Of a stretch of DNA of 64,000 nucleotides, positions 27,065-36,186 are shown one piece after another. Made by a program: the position numbers and the translations under genes. The first letter of the stretch is position 1. Each line of letters starts with the position of its first letter. Source of the stretch: R-RK-3 sp963842775 (GTDB lineage Bacteria > Pseudomonadota > Alphaproteobacteria > Rhizobiales > Rhodomicrobiaceae); NCBI GenBank assembly GCA_963842775.1, contig CAWJHQ010000005.1:434001-498000 (forward strand), written 5' to 3'. The notes beneath the pieces were generated by a model. The model was not told the origin of the DNA, made no database searches, and saw nothing but the letters and a program-made list of their open reading frames with translations.

Positions 27065-27307
27065 CTACTTCGCACGATATACCTTGACATCCGAGATGTC
27101 GCCCGGGATTGGAAGGGGGCACGTCTTTTTCCATCCGGCGCACACGTAATCGCTGCTCCAATAACTCCAAGGTGGAGGGCAATTGGTAACTCGATTATGT
27201 CGTCCGATCGGGTTATATCGAGGGTAAATGTAACTGTGTTTTGCGAAGCAATGGCAGTTGATGTAGAGTGCTTGGGACATCAAACCGACGCAAAACAAAC
27301 ACAATAA
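27065..27307 (-). CDS. Possible small Cys-rich secreted protein
   Basis: A minus-strand frame of about 80 residues: a hydrophobic leader (LTVLLCLFCVGLMSQA) followed by a Cys-, Tyr- and Pro-rich segment (YINCHCFAKHSYIYPRYN, then VTNCPPPWSYW and VCAGWKKTCPLP). The amino-acid pattern looks like a real small exported protein, but there is no ATG at a good position; a TTG or CTG near 27305 would be needed. It is divergent from the kinase. Low certainty; it could be chance. Confidence 0.3.
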   Translation of the reverse strand, partial: LLCLFCVGLMSQALYINCHCFAKHSYIYPRYNPIGRHNRVTNCPPPWSYWSSDYVCAGWKKTCPLPIPGDISDVKVYRAK

Positions 27308-27325
27308 AACCGTCAGGGGAACATT

Positions 27326-28803
27326 ATGGTGAATTCCGGACACACCGATGCTCCGCACGGTGTGCCGACTGATCCGCAAGGCGCCAAGATACTGACCCAC
27401 GTCGGCATGATAACCCGCGTCGGCAAGTATCGGGTGGATGGTTTAATAGGTCGAGGTTCGGTCGGCGTCGTCTACAAGGGGTATGATGGACAGATTGATC
27501 GCCCGGTGGCTATCAAGTCGCTGCGTCTTGATATTTTGTCGGGTGTCGTCGATCGCGATAGGCTGCTGCAGCGCTTTTCGACTGAGGCACGTTCCGCGGG
27601 ACGATGCGTTCACCCCAACATTGTGACAGTGTTCGATTACGTCGAGCAGGACGACACGCCCTACATCGTCATGGAATTCGTAGACGCGGGTACGCTGGAA
27701 AACGTCATCAATTCCGGGGCGATGCTGCCGCTTCGCCAGATCGGCGAGATCATGGTGCAGCTCGTGTCCGCGCTTGAACATGCGCACTCGAAAGGCATCG
27801 TACATCGCGATGTCAAACCCTCGAATATTCTCTGTCCGACGGCGACTTCGATCAAGGTCACGGATTTCGGCGTCGCGCGCTTCGATGCCACGAACCTGAC
27901 CAATTCAACCGGCCTCGGCGCAATCGGAACCCCGAACTACATGTCACCCGAGCAGTTCCTTGGCCGGCCGGTCGATGGACGCTCGGACCTTTATGCATCG
28001 GGCGTTGTTCTTTTCGAGATGCTGACGGGCGCCAAACCGTTCGTGGCAAGAGATCTGCCGGAACTGATGCGCAAGCTGCTCAATGATAGACCCCCAAGTT
28101 TGTCGACACTGCGCCCTGGCCAATGGCGGCACCTTGATGCAGTCGTTCAGCGCGCCTTGGCCCGGAATCCGGATGACCGTTTTCAAACGGGCGGCGAGTT
28201 CATCGACGCATTGAACATGGCAATCGAGGCGACGGGAACCGATGACAGGCCAGTCGCTCGATCTGACAGCAATCTCGTTAAAGCCGGAAACCAAGACCAC
28301 CACAGCTCCATCCGGTTCGTCGCAGAAGACGGCCAGTAGTCATTCAAAGACAATGTCAGCAAGGCTGACGTCGGAAACGCTGGGCGCAGTGGAACGTCGC
28401 ACTCGCGCGGGTCATAGGCCCGATTGCGCGAGTCGTTCTCAAGAAGGCTTCAGAAGAAGCGACCGATCCGGAGACGCTGCTCTCGTCGCTTTCGGCGCAG
28501 ATTCCGGTCGAGTCCGAAGCGCACCGTTTCCGGCAACTTGCTGAACACATGATACGGGCCGACACGGGCATCGCCGCTCTGCAATTAGACGCGATGATAT
28601 CGAATGCCGACGCGGATGCGGCACATACCGCCCTCCTGCCGCTCATCGGGCCCATCGCGAGAGTGCTTGTGAAAAGAACGGCTCAGAAAGCCATGGGGCA
28701 CGAGGACTTTTATCAAATGCTAGCCAAATATATTCCCGACGAGGCTCAGCGAATAACCTTCCTTGCCAAGATGAAAAATCATACACGGGGTGGACTTGGG
28801 TAA
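27326..28803 (+). CDS. Ser/Thr protein kinase with duplicated C-terminal module, frameshifted after the kinase domain
   Basis: Kinase domain at about 30-300: GRGSVGVVYKG loop, ATP-binding Lys in VAIKSL, HRDVKPSNIL catalytic loop, DFGVA and the GTPNYMSPEQ activation segment, all intact. The frame closes at 28339, but coding continues in another frame (LTSETLGAVER) and then a third (from about 28400 to TAA 28803) with two copies of one module: VIGPIARVVLKKASEEATDP and LIGPIARVLVKRTAQKAMGH. Two one-base indels would restore a protein of about 490 residues. The terminal TAA overlaps the cyclase ATG (TAATG), so the full frame, not the short one, is coupled to the cyclase. Confidence 0.8.
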
Positions 28804-30002
28804 TGAGTGAGGGCGCGGAAGAAAAACTCAAGGCCACCCGTCGTGGCTTGCGTGCGGTTTTTGCAGCTGACATTACCGGCATGACCGGCGTTATGGCGGT
28901 GAACCAAGCCGGCGCGATCAGTGCCTTCAATGAAATACGAGCGATCGTTACTCGGCAAATGCAAGCACACGAAGGCTGGCTTTTCGAGATGCCTGGAGAG
29001 GGCGTGTTCGCCTTGTTTGAAAGCGCGGTAAACGCTGTCCGCTGTGCGCTCGAAACGCAACAACAGTTGGCTTTGCGGGCCGCCGAGCTCAAAGGTATGC
29101 GCTTGCGCGTCGGGATTCATCTCGGCGAGGTGCACTTCGAGAAAGATTTGCCGTCCGGTGAGGCGCTTACGATTGCTGCACACCTCGAAGACTTGGCCGA
29201 TCCGGGCGGAATCTTGGTTTCGGCTGCGGTCATGGATGTCGTCTCTGCGCGAATTTCGGCAACATTTGAAGAGCGCGGCGTACCGCGTCTGAAGGATATC
29301 CCTCGTCGGATTGTGACATTTGCAGTCATGCCACCACCAGAACGCAGTGAAGCCGATGAAACTCGGGTGGGCATGTCAAGTCTCGACCATACGATGCAAT
29401 TTGATCGTGAGACCTTGCGCCAGGTCCGTGATCAACAATCCGCCGAGCAGAAGGAGGACCGCACCGTCCAGCATCCCAACGGAGCGATCATTGTCGATAA
29501 GCGATACACCACTCAATCGGAGGCGGTGAAAGGGAATGTCAAGACGCCTCCCCCAGATGTTGATCTTGCCGGCGAGCAGACACAGTCCAACGGTGCTGCT
29601 GCAAAGACTCGCACTCCACCTGCGGCCGCTCAGCGCCCAGACGAGACCAGCGTGCGTGCCGGTCGAGAGCCGCCACCGCAGCAGCCCAGCCCGACGCCGA
29701 TACCGTCAGAGAGTGCTGTCGCTCTGCCGGAAGCGGAATCAAAATCAGGTTTGGTGGCTGAGGCCGCCGGGTACCGCCCGTCGGAGGAGTGTATCGAGTC
29801 ATTGATCGCGGCGCTCGCGGTTCATTTGGGTCCGTTTGCCAAAGTGCTTGTCAACCGCATGCTGAAGAATGCGTCGAGTGCTGAGCAACTCGTTTCGCTG
29901 CTTGAAGAAAAAATTCAGAGCAATGAAGAACGCTTCCTGTTCCGTATTCGTGCATTGCATATTTGCATGACGTTTGCCAATCCCCAGAGTGACGAGTCGT
30001 AG
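28803..30002 (+). CDS. Class III nucleotide cyclase-like protein with degenerate active site
   Basis: 399 residues. Cyclase homology domain at about 15-175: FAADITGMTGVM keeps the first metal Asp23, but the second metal residue in the GDG-type turn is Glu66 (PGEGVFALF). The transition-state Asn and Arg of 'VNxAARL' are replaced in LTIAAHLEDL (Thr123, His127). It is therefore probably weak or inactive, perhaps a ligand-binding regulator. A Pro/Gln-rich linker follows. The C terminus (LGPFAKVLVNRMLKNASSAE) carries the same module that is duplicated in the kinase. Start ATG overlaps the kinase stop. Confidence 0.85.
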   Translation: MSEGAEEKLKATRRGLRAVFAADITGMTGVMAVNQAGAISAFNEIRAIVTRQMQAHEGWLFEMPGEGVFALFESAVNAVRCALETQQQLALRAAELKGMRLRVGIHLGEVHFEKDLPSGEALTIAAHLEDLADPGGILVSAAVMDVVSARISATFEERGVPRLKDIPRRIVTFAVMPPPERSEADETRVGMSSLDHTMQFDRETLRQVRDQQSAEQKEDRTVQHPNGAIIVDKRYTTQSEAVKGNVKTPPPDVDLAGEQTQSNGAAAKTRTPPAAAQRPDETSVRAGREPPPQQPSPTPIPSESAVALPEAESKSGLVAEAAGYRPSEECIESLIAALAVHLGPFAKVLVNRMLKNASSAEQLVSLLEEKIQSNEERFLFRIRALHICMTFANPQSDES

Positions 30003-30098
30003 CTGACGATCCGATGCGCTGTATCACGCGAGGAGGCAAGCGAAATAGCCTGCGCGAATAGACAGCATCAACATTCATCAGCAGCCGAGATACTGCAA

Positions 30099-31097
30099 AT
30101 GAAACATAGCAACTACTATGAAGTCGAAGGATCTGATCCGGTCAAACTCGGACGGGCGTTGGGCTTACAATTTGGAGCCAAGATCCGAGACTACATCGAC
30201 GATTTAGAAGACGTAGATGATGCCGCGTGGCGACGGGCGCGGATGCTTTTGCAGCAAACAGAAAAGTACTTTCCCGAATATGTGGCCGAGCTGCAGTCTT
30301 ACGCAAATGCGGCCGACGTTGAATTGTTGGAACTTTGGGCGGTCGCGATCGAAGATCAGCTTTCGCCGGATGCATCTGAGAGGTGCACAACAATTGTCAC
30401 AAATGAAGGGCGTCTGATCGGGCATAATGAGGATTGGGATCCGGATGCGGCAACGGAAATCTGCGTCCTGAAGAAGCGGGTGGGAAATACAACCTCCCTG
30501 GAGCTTTACTATTACGGCGCCCCATTGGGCGGCGTCGCGATAAGCATCTCTTCCCGGGGTCATGTACAGGCCATCAATAGTATTGCGCATGCGGATAGTC
30601 GAGATGGCGTACCGAAGCATGTCATCGCCCGGGCGTTGAGTGACATCCGATTTGGCGCGGCCGATCTGGAAAGAATTCTCGCCGTCCCCCGCAGCTCCGG
30701 ATTTGCCCATATCCTTGTCGACCGCACCGGACATCTTACCAGTATCGAGTGCACGGCGACGCAACATCGGGTGACCAGGCCCAGAACGCCATTTGTTCAC
30801 ACCAATCATTTGCTCGATCCGGTTCTCGGCCAGAGCGGCCTGGTCGCCAGCGAGAGTTCGCTTGATCGATTTAAAGATGCAGCCGCGATGGCATCACCAA
30901 CCATGGACCTTACGACGATGACGAGGCTGGTCGGAGATCAATCACACGGGAAGTCGAAGAGCATTCTCAACAAGAATACGATAGCTCGCGCAATCGTCGA
31001 TTTCGATCAGCAAACCGCCTATTTCTGGCTAACGCAAGAAAGTGAGAAAGGCTGGGTTCCCTACTCGATTGACTTCCTGTTCAAGCCCGAAGCGTAA
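30099..31097 (+). CDS. C45-family acyltransferase/peptidase (acyl-CoA:6-APA acyltransferase-like)
   Basis: 332 residues. It resembles the N-terminal-nucleophile family PF03417: ELLELWAVAIEDQLSPDASE precedes RCTTIV, whose Cys would be freed by self-cleavage, followed by GRLIGHNEDWDPD. Downstream TPFVHTNHLL and SLDRF also fit. Members cleave or transfer amide-linked acyl groups. It follows the cyclase by 96 bases on the same strand and may share its transcript. No signal peptide was seen, so it should act in the cytoplasm. Confidence 0.85.
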   Translation: MKHSNYYEVEGSDPVKLGRALGLQFGAKIRDYIDDLEDVDDAAWRRARMLLQQTEKYFPEYVAELQSYANAADVELLELWAVAIEDQLSPDASERCTTIVTNEGRLIGHNEDWDPDAATEICVLKKRVGNTTSLELYYYGAPLGGVAISISSRGHVQAINSIAHADSRDGVPKHVIARALSDIRFGAADLERILAVPRSSGFAHILVDRTGHLTSIECTATQHRVTRPRTPFVHTNHLLDPVLGQSGLVASESSLDRFKDAAAMASPTMDLTTMTRLVGDQSHGKSKSILNKNTIARAIVDFDQQTAYFWLTQESEKGWVPYSIDFLFKPEA

Positions 31098-31278
31098 GAA
31101 TATCCTTTCAGGAATTGAATTGATTTCTCAATGCCGGATCAAGGCGTCTGCCTCGGCTGGGCGGTGGTGTTGGCCGCGATCTGGTCCGGGCTCACCGGCA
31201 GGTGTGGATGCGTAGTCGGCGCGCAGATCGTCCCCCCGTCACGGTGCGGTTTATGATGAGTTTGCGTCGGGCCATCGG
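31098..31278 (-). other. Gap with a possible gene-tail remnant
   Basis: Minus-strand reading near 31140-31255 gives ICAPTTHPHLPVSPDQIAAN then a stop. This looks like the end of a protein but has no start or recognised family. Probably a relic beside the aminotransferase. Confidence 0.2.
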
Positions 31279-32667
31279 TCAGGCCTCCACCGGCAGGTCG
31301 AATTCCCTGGCGAGCGCCGCAAGGCTCGCATCGAGAATGCCGACCATCTCGTCAACCTCCTCGCGCGTGATGATCAGCGGCGGCGCGAGGATAATGTTGT
31401 CGAGTTCCAGGCCATCGCCGCGAATGCGCCGTCCGTAGACGATCAGCCCCCGGTCATAGGCGAGGGCGAGCAGCCGTGCCGCGACATTCAGAGATTTGGG
31501 CAAGGGAGCAAAGGTCTCCCGGTCGGCGACGAGGTCGGCACCGATGAGCAGGCCTTTGCCCCGCACGCCAGCGATGAAGGGATAGCGACCGGCAAGCCGT
31601 TCAAGCTGGCCCTTGAGATAATCGCCCATCGCCGCCGCATTCTCGATGGCGCCGAGCCGGTCGAGTTCGCGGAGCACGGCAACGCCGGCCGCACAGGCGA
31701 GGGGATTGCCGGCATAGGTGTATCCGTGCTGGAAGCCACCGGACTTAAGCACCGGCTCCACGAGCCGCCGATGTGCGACCATCGCGCCGAGCGGCGCATA
31801 GCCTGCGCCCAGGCCCTTCGCGAGCGTGATGATGTCCGGCCGGCAGCCCCAATGGTCGCCACCGAGAAAGCGTCCCGTGCGCCCGGCCCCGGTCATCACC
31901 TCGTCATGGATCAGCAGGATGCCGTAACGGTCGCAGATTTCGCGGATGCGCGGGAAATAGCTGTCGGGTGGGACGAGCGCGGCGGTCGCGGCGCCACCGA
32001 TCGGCTCCATGATGGAGGCGAGCACGGTTGCCGGCCCTTCCGCTAATATGCAAGCCTCAAGCATGTCCGCATATTTGGTGCCGCGCTCCTCCATCGACAG
32101 GTTGTCCCGGTCGCGATAGGCGGTCGGGGCGGGCACGGTCGGCATGTCGCGGATTTGGGGCGCGAAAGTCTCGGTGAGCCCGAGGTCGCCGGTCACGCTG
32201 AGCGCGCCCATCGTCCCGCCGTGATAGGACGGGAACCGGCCTATCACTTTCCAGCGCCCGCCCTGGCCGGTGACGACGGCCCATTGGCGTGCCAGCTTGA
32301 GCGCGGACTCGACCGCTTCAGAGCCCCCGGAGACAAAGAAAACCCGGTCGAGGCCCTCCGGCATCCGCGCCGCGAGCTGGGTGGCGAGTGTTTCGGCCGG
32401 CTCGTTCTCGAAATGCATACGGTAGGCGAAGGTCGCCTGCTCCATCTGCCGCTGCATCGCGGCCAGCACATTGCGATTGCCATGGCCGAGATTGGCCACC
32501 ATCGGGCCGCTGGAGCCGTCGATGAAGCGCCGCCCGTCGCGGGTGTAGATGTAAATACCCTCGGCGCGGTCGACGAGCGGCCGCCGCAGGCCCGACAGGT
32601 AAAAAAGGTTGGACGGCGGCGGCTCGCTCGCCACCGAGGCATCCGCTGCGTTTTGTCGGGGCGACAT
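31279..32667 (-). CDS. Class III PLP aminotransferase (omega-amino-acid type)
   Basis: 462 residues. Motifs of the class III family: GSSGPMVANLGHGNRNV, VFFVSGGSEAVESALKLARQ, LLIHDEVMTGAGRTGRF, and the PLP Lys in ITLAKGLGAGYAPLGA, followed by HGYTYAGNPLACAAG. It transfers an amino group from an omega- or beta-amino acid or amine to an oxoacid such as pyruvate. The aldehyde dehydrogenase on the same strand upstream is a natural partner, oxidising the semialdehyde produced. Substrate not deducible. Confidence 0.92.
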   Translation of the reverse strand: MSPRQNAADASVASEPPPSNLFYLSGLRRPLVDRAEGIYIYTRDGRRFIDGSSGPMVANLGHGNRNVLAAMQRQMEQATFAYRMHFENEPAETLATQLAARMPEGLDRVFFVSGGSEAVESALKLARQWAVVTGQGGRWKVIGRFPSYHGGTMGALSVTGDLGLTETFAPQIRDMPTVPAPTAYRDRDNLSMEERGTKYADMLEACILAEGPATVLASIMEPIGGAATAALVPPDSYFPRIREICDRYGILLIHDEVMTGAGRTGRFLGGDHWGCRPDIITLAKGLGAGYAPLGAMVAHRRLVEPVLKSGGFQHGYTYAGNPLACAAGVAVLRELDRLGAIENAAAMGDYLKGQLERLAGRYPFIAGVRGKGLLIGADLVADRETFAPLPKSLNVAARLLALAYDRGLIVYGRRIRGDGLELDNIILAPPLIITREEVDEMVGILDASLAALAREFDLPVEA

Positions 32668-32831
32668 TCGACGTGCTCCGTGGACCGAGACTTTTATTCC
32701 GCGTGCGTCAGACGCGGCTTCCGTTCAGATATTTGCGCAGAACACTGCCGGGCGCGCACATGGACAGGCCCGCTGACGCGGGGTGCTCATCCGACGCGGT
32801 CGAACAGGCGCGGCGAGGCTTTCGCCGTAAC

Positions 32832-34382
32832 TCACCGTGTCATGATGGTCTGGCTCTGTTCGCGCATGAACTGGGGGAGGAAGTAGGCGCCCAGGCCTCC
32901 CTTGCCGCTCACCCCGGTTCCTTTCCAGCCACAGAAAGGCTGTGCGCCGGGCCACGCGCCGGTCGTCGCCCCGCTCGCACGATTGGCGTAAAGGACGCCT
33001 GCTTCGGCATGGTCAAGGAAATATTGCAACTCGCCTTCGTCGCGCGTGAAGATGCCCGCCGTCAGCCCGTAAGCGACATCGTTGCCCTCGGCGAGCGCCG
33101 CTTTGAGCCCGTCGACGCCACGCACGACGACAAACGGCATAAACAATTCCTCCCGCGTGAGAGCGCTCGGCTCCGAGAGTTCGACAACAGTCGGCAGCAC
33201 GTAATTATCGGGAAAGCCCTGGCCAAGCGCCTCTCCACCGAAGTGCACCTTGCCGCTCGATCGCGCCTGCGAAACCCCCGACCTGAAACGATCGACCGTC
33301 GGCTTCCCGTAAACCGGACCCATGAAGGTTTCGGCCTTGCGCGGATCTCCCACGATCAGCCCCGCGGCCCTGGCCACGAGTTTTGCGACGAACTCGTCCT
33401 TTATGGCGTTGTCGACATAGGCCACCGAACAGGCAGAGCACTTCTGCCCCTGAAGGCCGAAGGCCGAGCGCGCAATGCCCTGCGCGGCGCGGTCGAGATC
33501 GGCGTTTCGGGTAACGTAGGCCGGATTTTTTCCACCCATCTCGGCGATGACGGGTTTCATGTAGGGCTGGCTCGCCATGTGGCGGAAGATGCTCATGCCG
33601 GTCTGATGCGAGCCGGTGAAAGCCACCCCATCGATGCGTTCGTCCGTCGCCAGCAGGCGGCCGACCTCGCCATCCCCCAGAACGATATGGAACACGCCCT
33701 CCGGCAGGCCGGCCTTGCGCAGGGTGTCGGCGATGAGCAGCCCGGTCAGCGCGCATCCGGGAGACGGCTTGAAGACGACCGCATTGCCTGTCAACAGGGC
33801 GCCCGAAATCATGCCGATGGAGAGGGCGAGCGGGAAGTTGAACGGCGCGATGACGGCGAATACGCCATAGGGCTTGAGTACACTCCTGGCAGTCTCATTC
33901 GCCACCAGTTCGTTCATCGCACGCGTGTATCCATTGTTCGCGCGCAGCACCGACGAATAATAGTCGACCATATCGACGGCTTCTTCGGCCTCCCCCACCG
34001 CCTCCATGCGCGATTTCCCGATCTCATAGAGTGCGGCGAGCCCGAGCTCGTATTTTTGCTCTGCCAGCACTCCTTTCCATCGGTCGGCAAAGGCAAGGCG
34101 CTCCTCCAGCGATGCGGCATTCCAGAGCTTCGCGCCAGAGCGGGCTGAGCTGATCGCCGCTTTGACGTCGGTTGCCGTGGAAGTTGGAAACCTCCCGAGC
34201 GAGATATCCGGAGCGATCGGGCTGGCAATGCTTTGGAGAGCTTCGGAGGCAAAAGGCGTGCGCCATTCCTTGCCAAGCGACTGCGTTTCGAAGCCGGCAA
34301 TGAGACTATCCAAATGCGCATGAACCGGAGAAAAATCGACGCCGATGTTGGAATACGTCACCCGCGGCAAATTCAGATCCAT
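32832..34382 (-). CDS. Aldehyde dehydrogenase, L-glutamate gamma-semialdehyde dehydrogenase-like
   Basis: 516 residues. It has APFNFPLALSIGMISGALLTG, VAFTGSHQTGM, the catalytic Glu in IAEMGGKNPAYV and the nucleophile Cys in LQGQKCSACS, matching P5C dehydrogenase/PutA-type ALDHs (GFQGQKCSA). It oxidises a semialdehyde to the acid with NAD+. It precedes the aminotransferase by about 165 bases in a likely operon, giving a transamination-plus-oxidation route for an amino acid or diamine. No proline dehydrogenase is nearby. Confidence 0.92.
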   Translation of the reverse strand: MDLNLPRVTYSNIGVDFSPVHAHLDSLIAGFETQSLGKEWRTPFASEALQSIASPIAPDISLGRFPTSTATDVKAAISSARSGAKLWNAASLEERLAFADRWKGVLAEQKYELGLAALYEIGKSRMEAVGEAEEAVDMVDYYSSVLRANNGYTRAMNELVANETARSVLKPYGVFAVIAPFNFPLALSIGMISGALLTGNAVVFKPSPGCALTGLLIADTLRKAGLPEGVFHIVLGDGEVGRLLATDERIDGVAFTGSHQTGMSIFRHMASQPYMKPVIAEMGGKNPAYVTRNADLDRAAQGIARSAFGLQGQKCSACSVAYVDNAIKDEFVAKLVARAAGLIVGDPRKAETFMGPVYGKPTVDRFRSGVSQARSSGKVHFGGEALGQGFPDNYVLPTVVELSEPSALTREELFMPFVVVRGVDGLKAALAEGNDVAYGLTAGIFTRDEGELQYFLDHAEAGVLYANRASGATTGAWPGAQPFCGWKGTGVSGKGGLGAYFLPQFMREQSQTIMTR

Positions 34383-34431
34383 GCGCGCCTCCGCAAGCCA
34401 GGACTGGCTCGATGATCGAAAGGACGAAACG

Positions 34432-34803
34432 ATGAGTTAATTTGATTCTCCGAAAATTGATCTCGGATTCGGTGAGCGGCTCATCGCCGACCTGAAGTCC
34501 TATCCGCCGGCGGTTTCCAATGGATTACGGGCGGGGAGCGCCGATATCGGCTTATCTCTTGTCGTGCTGACCCATAGGAGCGGCCGCGGCGCGGCTCTCG
34601 TTGCCGGCCCGGTCCGCCGAACAGTGCCTGTTCTCAAGGCGATCGAGGAGGTTTACCCGAAGTGGCGCACGCGCGCTGTTACCTGGGGTACAATCGTGCT
34701 CACCCGGGTCATGTGGCCGCACATCAAATACGGCGACTTCATCCGCGCCAAGACCCCACGGGTCTTTGCAAGCCAGGATCGCGCGTCTGCAAGGAGAGCT
34801 TAA
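34432..34803 (+). pseudogene. Unknown small protein with an in-frame stop at codon 3
   Basis: From ATG 34432 (after a GGACGA element) the frame reads Met-Ser-stop, then continues open for about 120 residues (FDSPKIDLGFGERLIADLKS onward, with VKAIEEVYPKW-like LKAIEEVYPKWRTRAVTWG). It is divergent from the aldehyde dehydrogenase. The open stretch after the stop looks like protein but no family is recognised. GTG 34564 could start a 79-residue product. Either a nonsense-mutated gene or a misplaced base. Confidence 0.35.
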
Positions 34804-35193
34804 TCTCGCTCCCCAGGGTCACGGAGGTGGTTATATCAGGCCCCCTGAAGGGTTATGTGATAGACGCGCTAACCGCTGCTCATGCCGATCCGTTCAACCG
34901 CTGAATGTTCATGGCGCCGTCTATAACCTCTTCAACATCGATCGACGCATTACGTCCCGTCGCACCATGAAAGAATTTCGAGATCAAGCGTTTCGGCAAT
35001 GGAGGAACTGATTGCTGCTGTCGGAGATCGCAGATTTCCGAGTGGGCTTGCATCAATCTCCACGTGACAATGCCCCGATTGGCATATGTGATAACACCCG
35101 TCGGCAATAATATGGGCGCCTGCGCAGCCGGTTTAGTGGGTGGCGGGTGATTGCCGCAAGGTTTTATTTGTACTAATACGAGGCTTAGATCGC
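34804..35193. other. Gap, no recognisable gene
   Basis: About 390 bases; short open frames on both strands are without family features. Probably the upstream region of the DUF4399 gene. Confidence 0.35.
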
Positions 35194-35667
35194 ATGACGG
35201 GAAAAACGATGATTAGGATGCTTGTGCGAGTGATGGCCTTGTTGCTGGCCTTTGCGCCTCTGTTTGCAGGCAATCCGAGGGCGGACGAACGAAGTCCTTC
35301 TCCGAAGGGGGCCAAGGTCTTCTTCCTCGACCTCAAGGATGGCCAGACCATCCCTGCGGAAACGACGATCCGTTTCGGCATTTCCGGAATGGATTTAGCG
35401 GCCGCAGGCTCATCGAGGCCGAATACGGGCCACCACCATCTGCTGATCGATGTGGAGTTGCCGCCGCTCGACCAGCCGATTCCCAGCGACTTCAACCATA
35501 TCCATTTCGGCAGGGGAGACGACGAAACGGAACTGTCTCTGACGCCGGGCGAGCATACGCTGCAGCTCCTTCTCAGCGACGGTAAGCACGTTCCGCATAA
35601 TCCGCCGGTGGTCTCGCCGGTCATTCGTGTGTTCGTCGATCCGGCAATGGTGCAGAAGACTCGTTAG
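35194..35667 (+). CDS. DUF4399-family secreted protein
   Basis: 157 residues. Signal peptide MIRMLVRVMALLLAFAPLFAG (start ATG 35194, or the internal ATG at about 35209). The mature domain has KVFFLDLKDGQTIP, the His-rich signature NTGHHHLLIDVELP, PSDFNHIHFGRGDDETELSL and PGEHTLQLLLSDGKHVPH. The conserved His suggest metal binding, but the family's function is unknown to me. It heads a run of decayed copies of itself. Confidence 0.85.
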   Translation: MTGKTMIRMLVRVMALLLAFAPLFAGNPRADERSPSPKGAKVFFLDLKDGQTIPAETTIRFGISGMDLAAAGSSRPNTGHHHLLIDVELPPLDQPIPSDFNHIHFGRGDDETELSLTPGEHTLQLLLSDGKHVPHNPPVVSPVIRVFVDPAMVQKTR

Positions 35668-35760
35668 CCGTCGCCCAATACCGGCCATCACCATCTCATC
35701 ATCGACGCGGGCGCGCCGGAAACGTACGGGAAGGGTCGAACAGATAAGTATCGATTCTAA
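35668..35760 (+). pseudogene. DUF4399 internal fragment
   Basis: Directly after the intact gene, the sequence again encodes SPNTGHHHLIIDAGAPE, the core His motif of DUF4399, then diverges to a stop. It has no start and no C-terminal half. It is a partial duplicate of the neighbouring gene. Confidence 0.6.
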
Positions 35761-35825
35761 ACTCGCCCATTTGGGTGACGACATTGATCAAGATAGCGGT
35801 AAGAATACCGGAAGGCACGATTGTC

Positions 35826-36186
35826 ATGTTGGGATGGAGCGTTATGTCGGCTTGGGGCCAAGACCATGGTCACGGCGAGGCGGATATGGCAGCGCCTGCC
35901 CCGGGACACACCGCATCGCCGAAAGGCGCGGAAGTGTATTTTCACGACCCGCGTTGTGAGACCGATGACCGGCCACCACCATCTTCTCGTCGACGTCGAC
36001 AAGATTGATCTAAATCAGCCAATTCCCTCAGATTATAACCCTATTCACCTCGGCAATGGATAAAATGAAGTGGTACTCACGCTCAAACCCGGGACACATG
36101 CGCTTCAACTGCTCCTGGGCGACCATGTGCACATGCCACATGTGCCGCCGGTGATGTCCAAGAAGATTACTATCTATGTCCGCTAG
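35826..36186 (+). pseudogene. Second DUF4399 copy, frameshifted and with a nonsense codon
   Basis: From ATG 35826: leader, HGHGEADMAAPAPGHTASPK and GAEVYFHDP, then a frame change near 35955 to MTGHHHLLVDVDKIDLNQPI, followed by HLGNG, an in-frame TAA at 36061, and the tail NEVVLTLKPGTHALQLLLGD ending at TAG 36184-36186. About 25 central residues are missing relative to the intact gene. Its last codons overlap the start of the caspase-like/SUMF1 gene. Confidence 0.7.
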
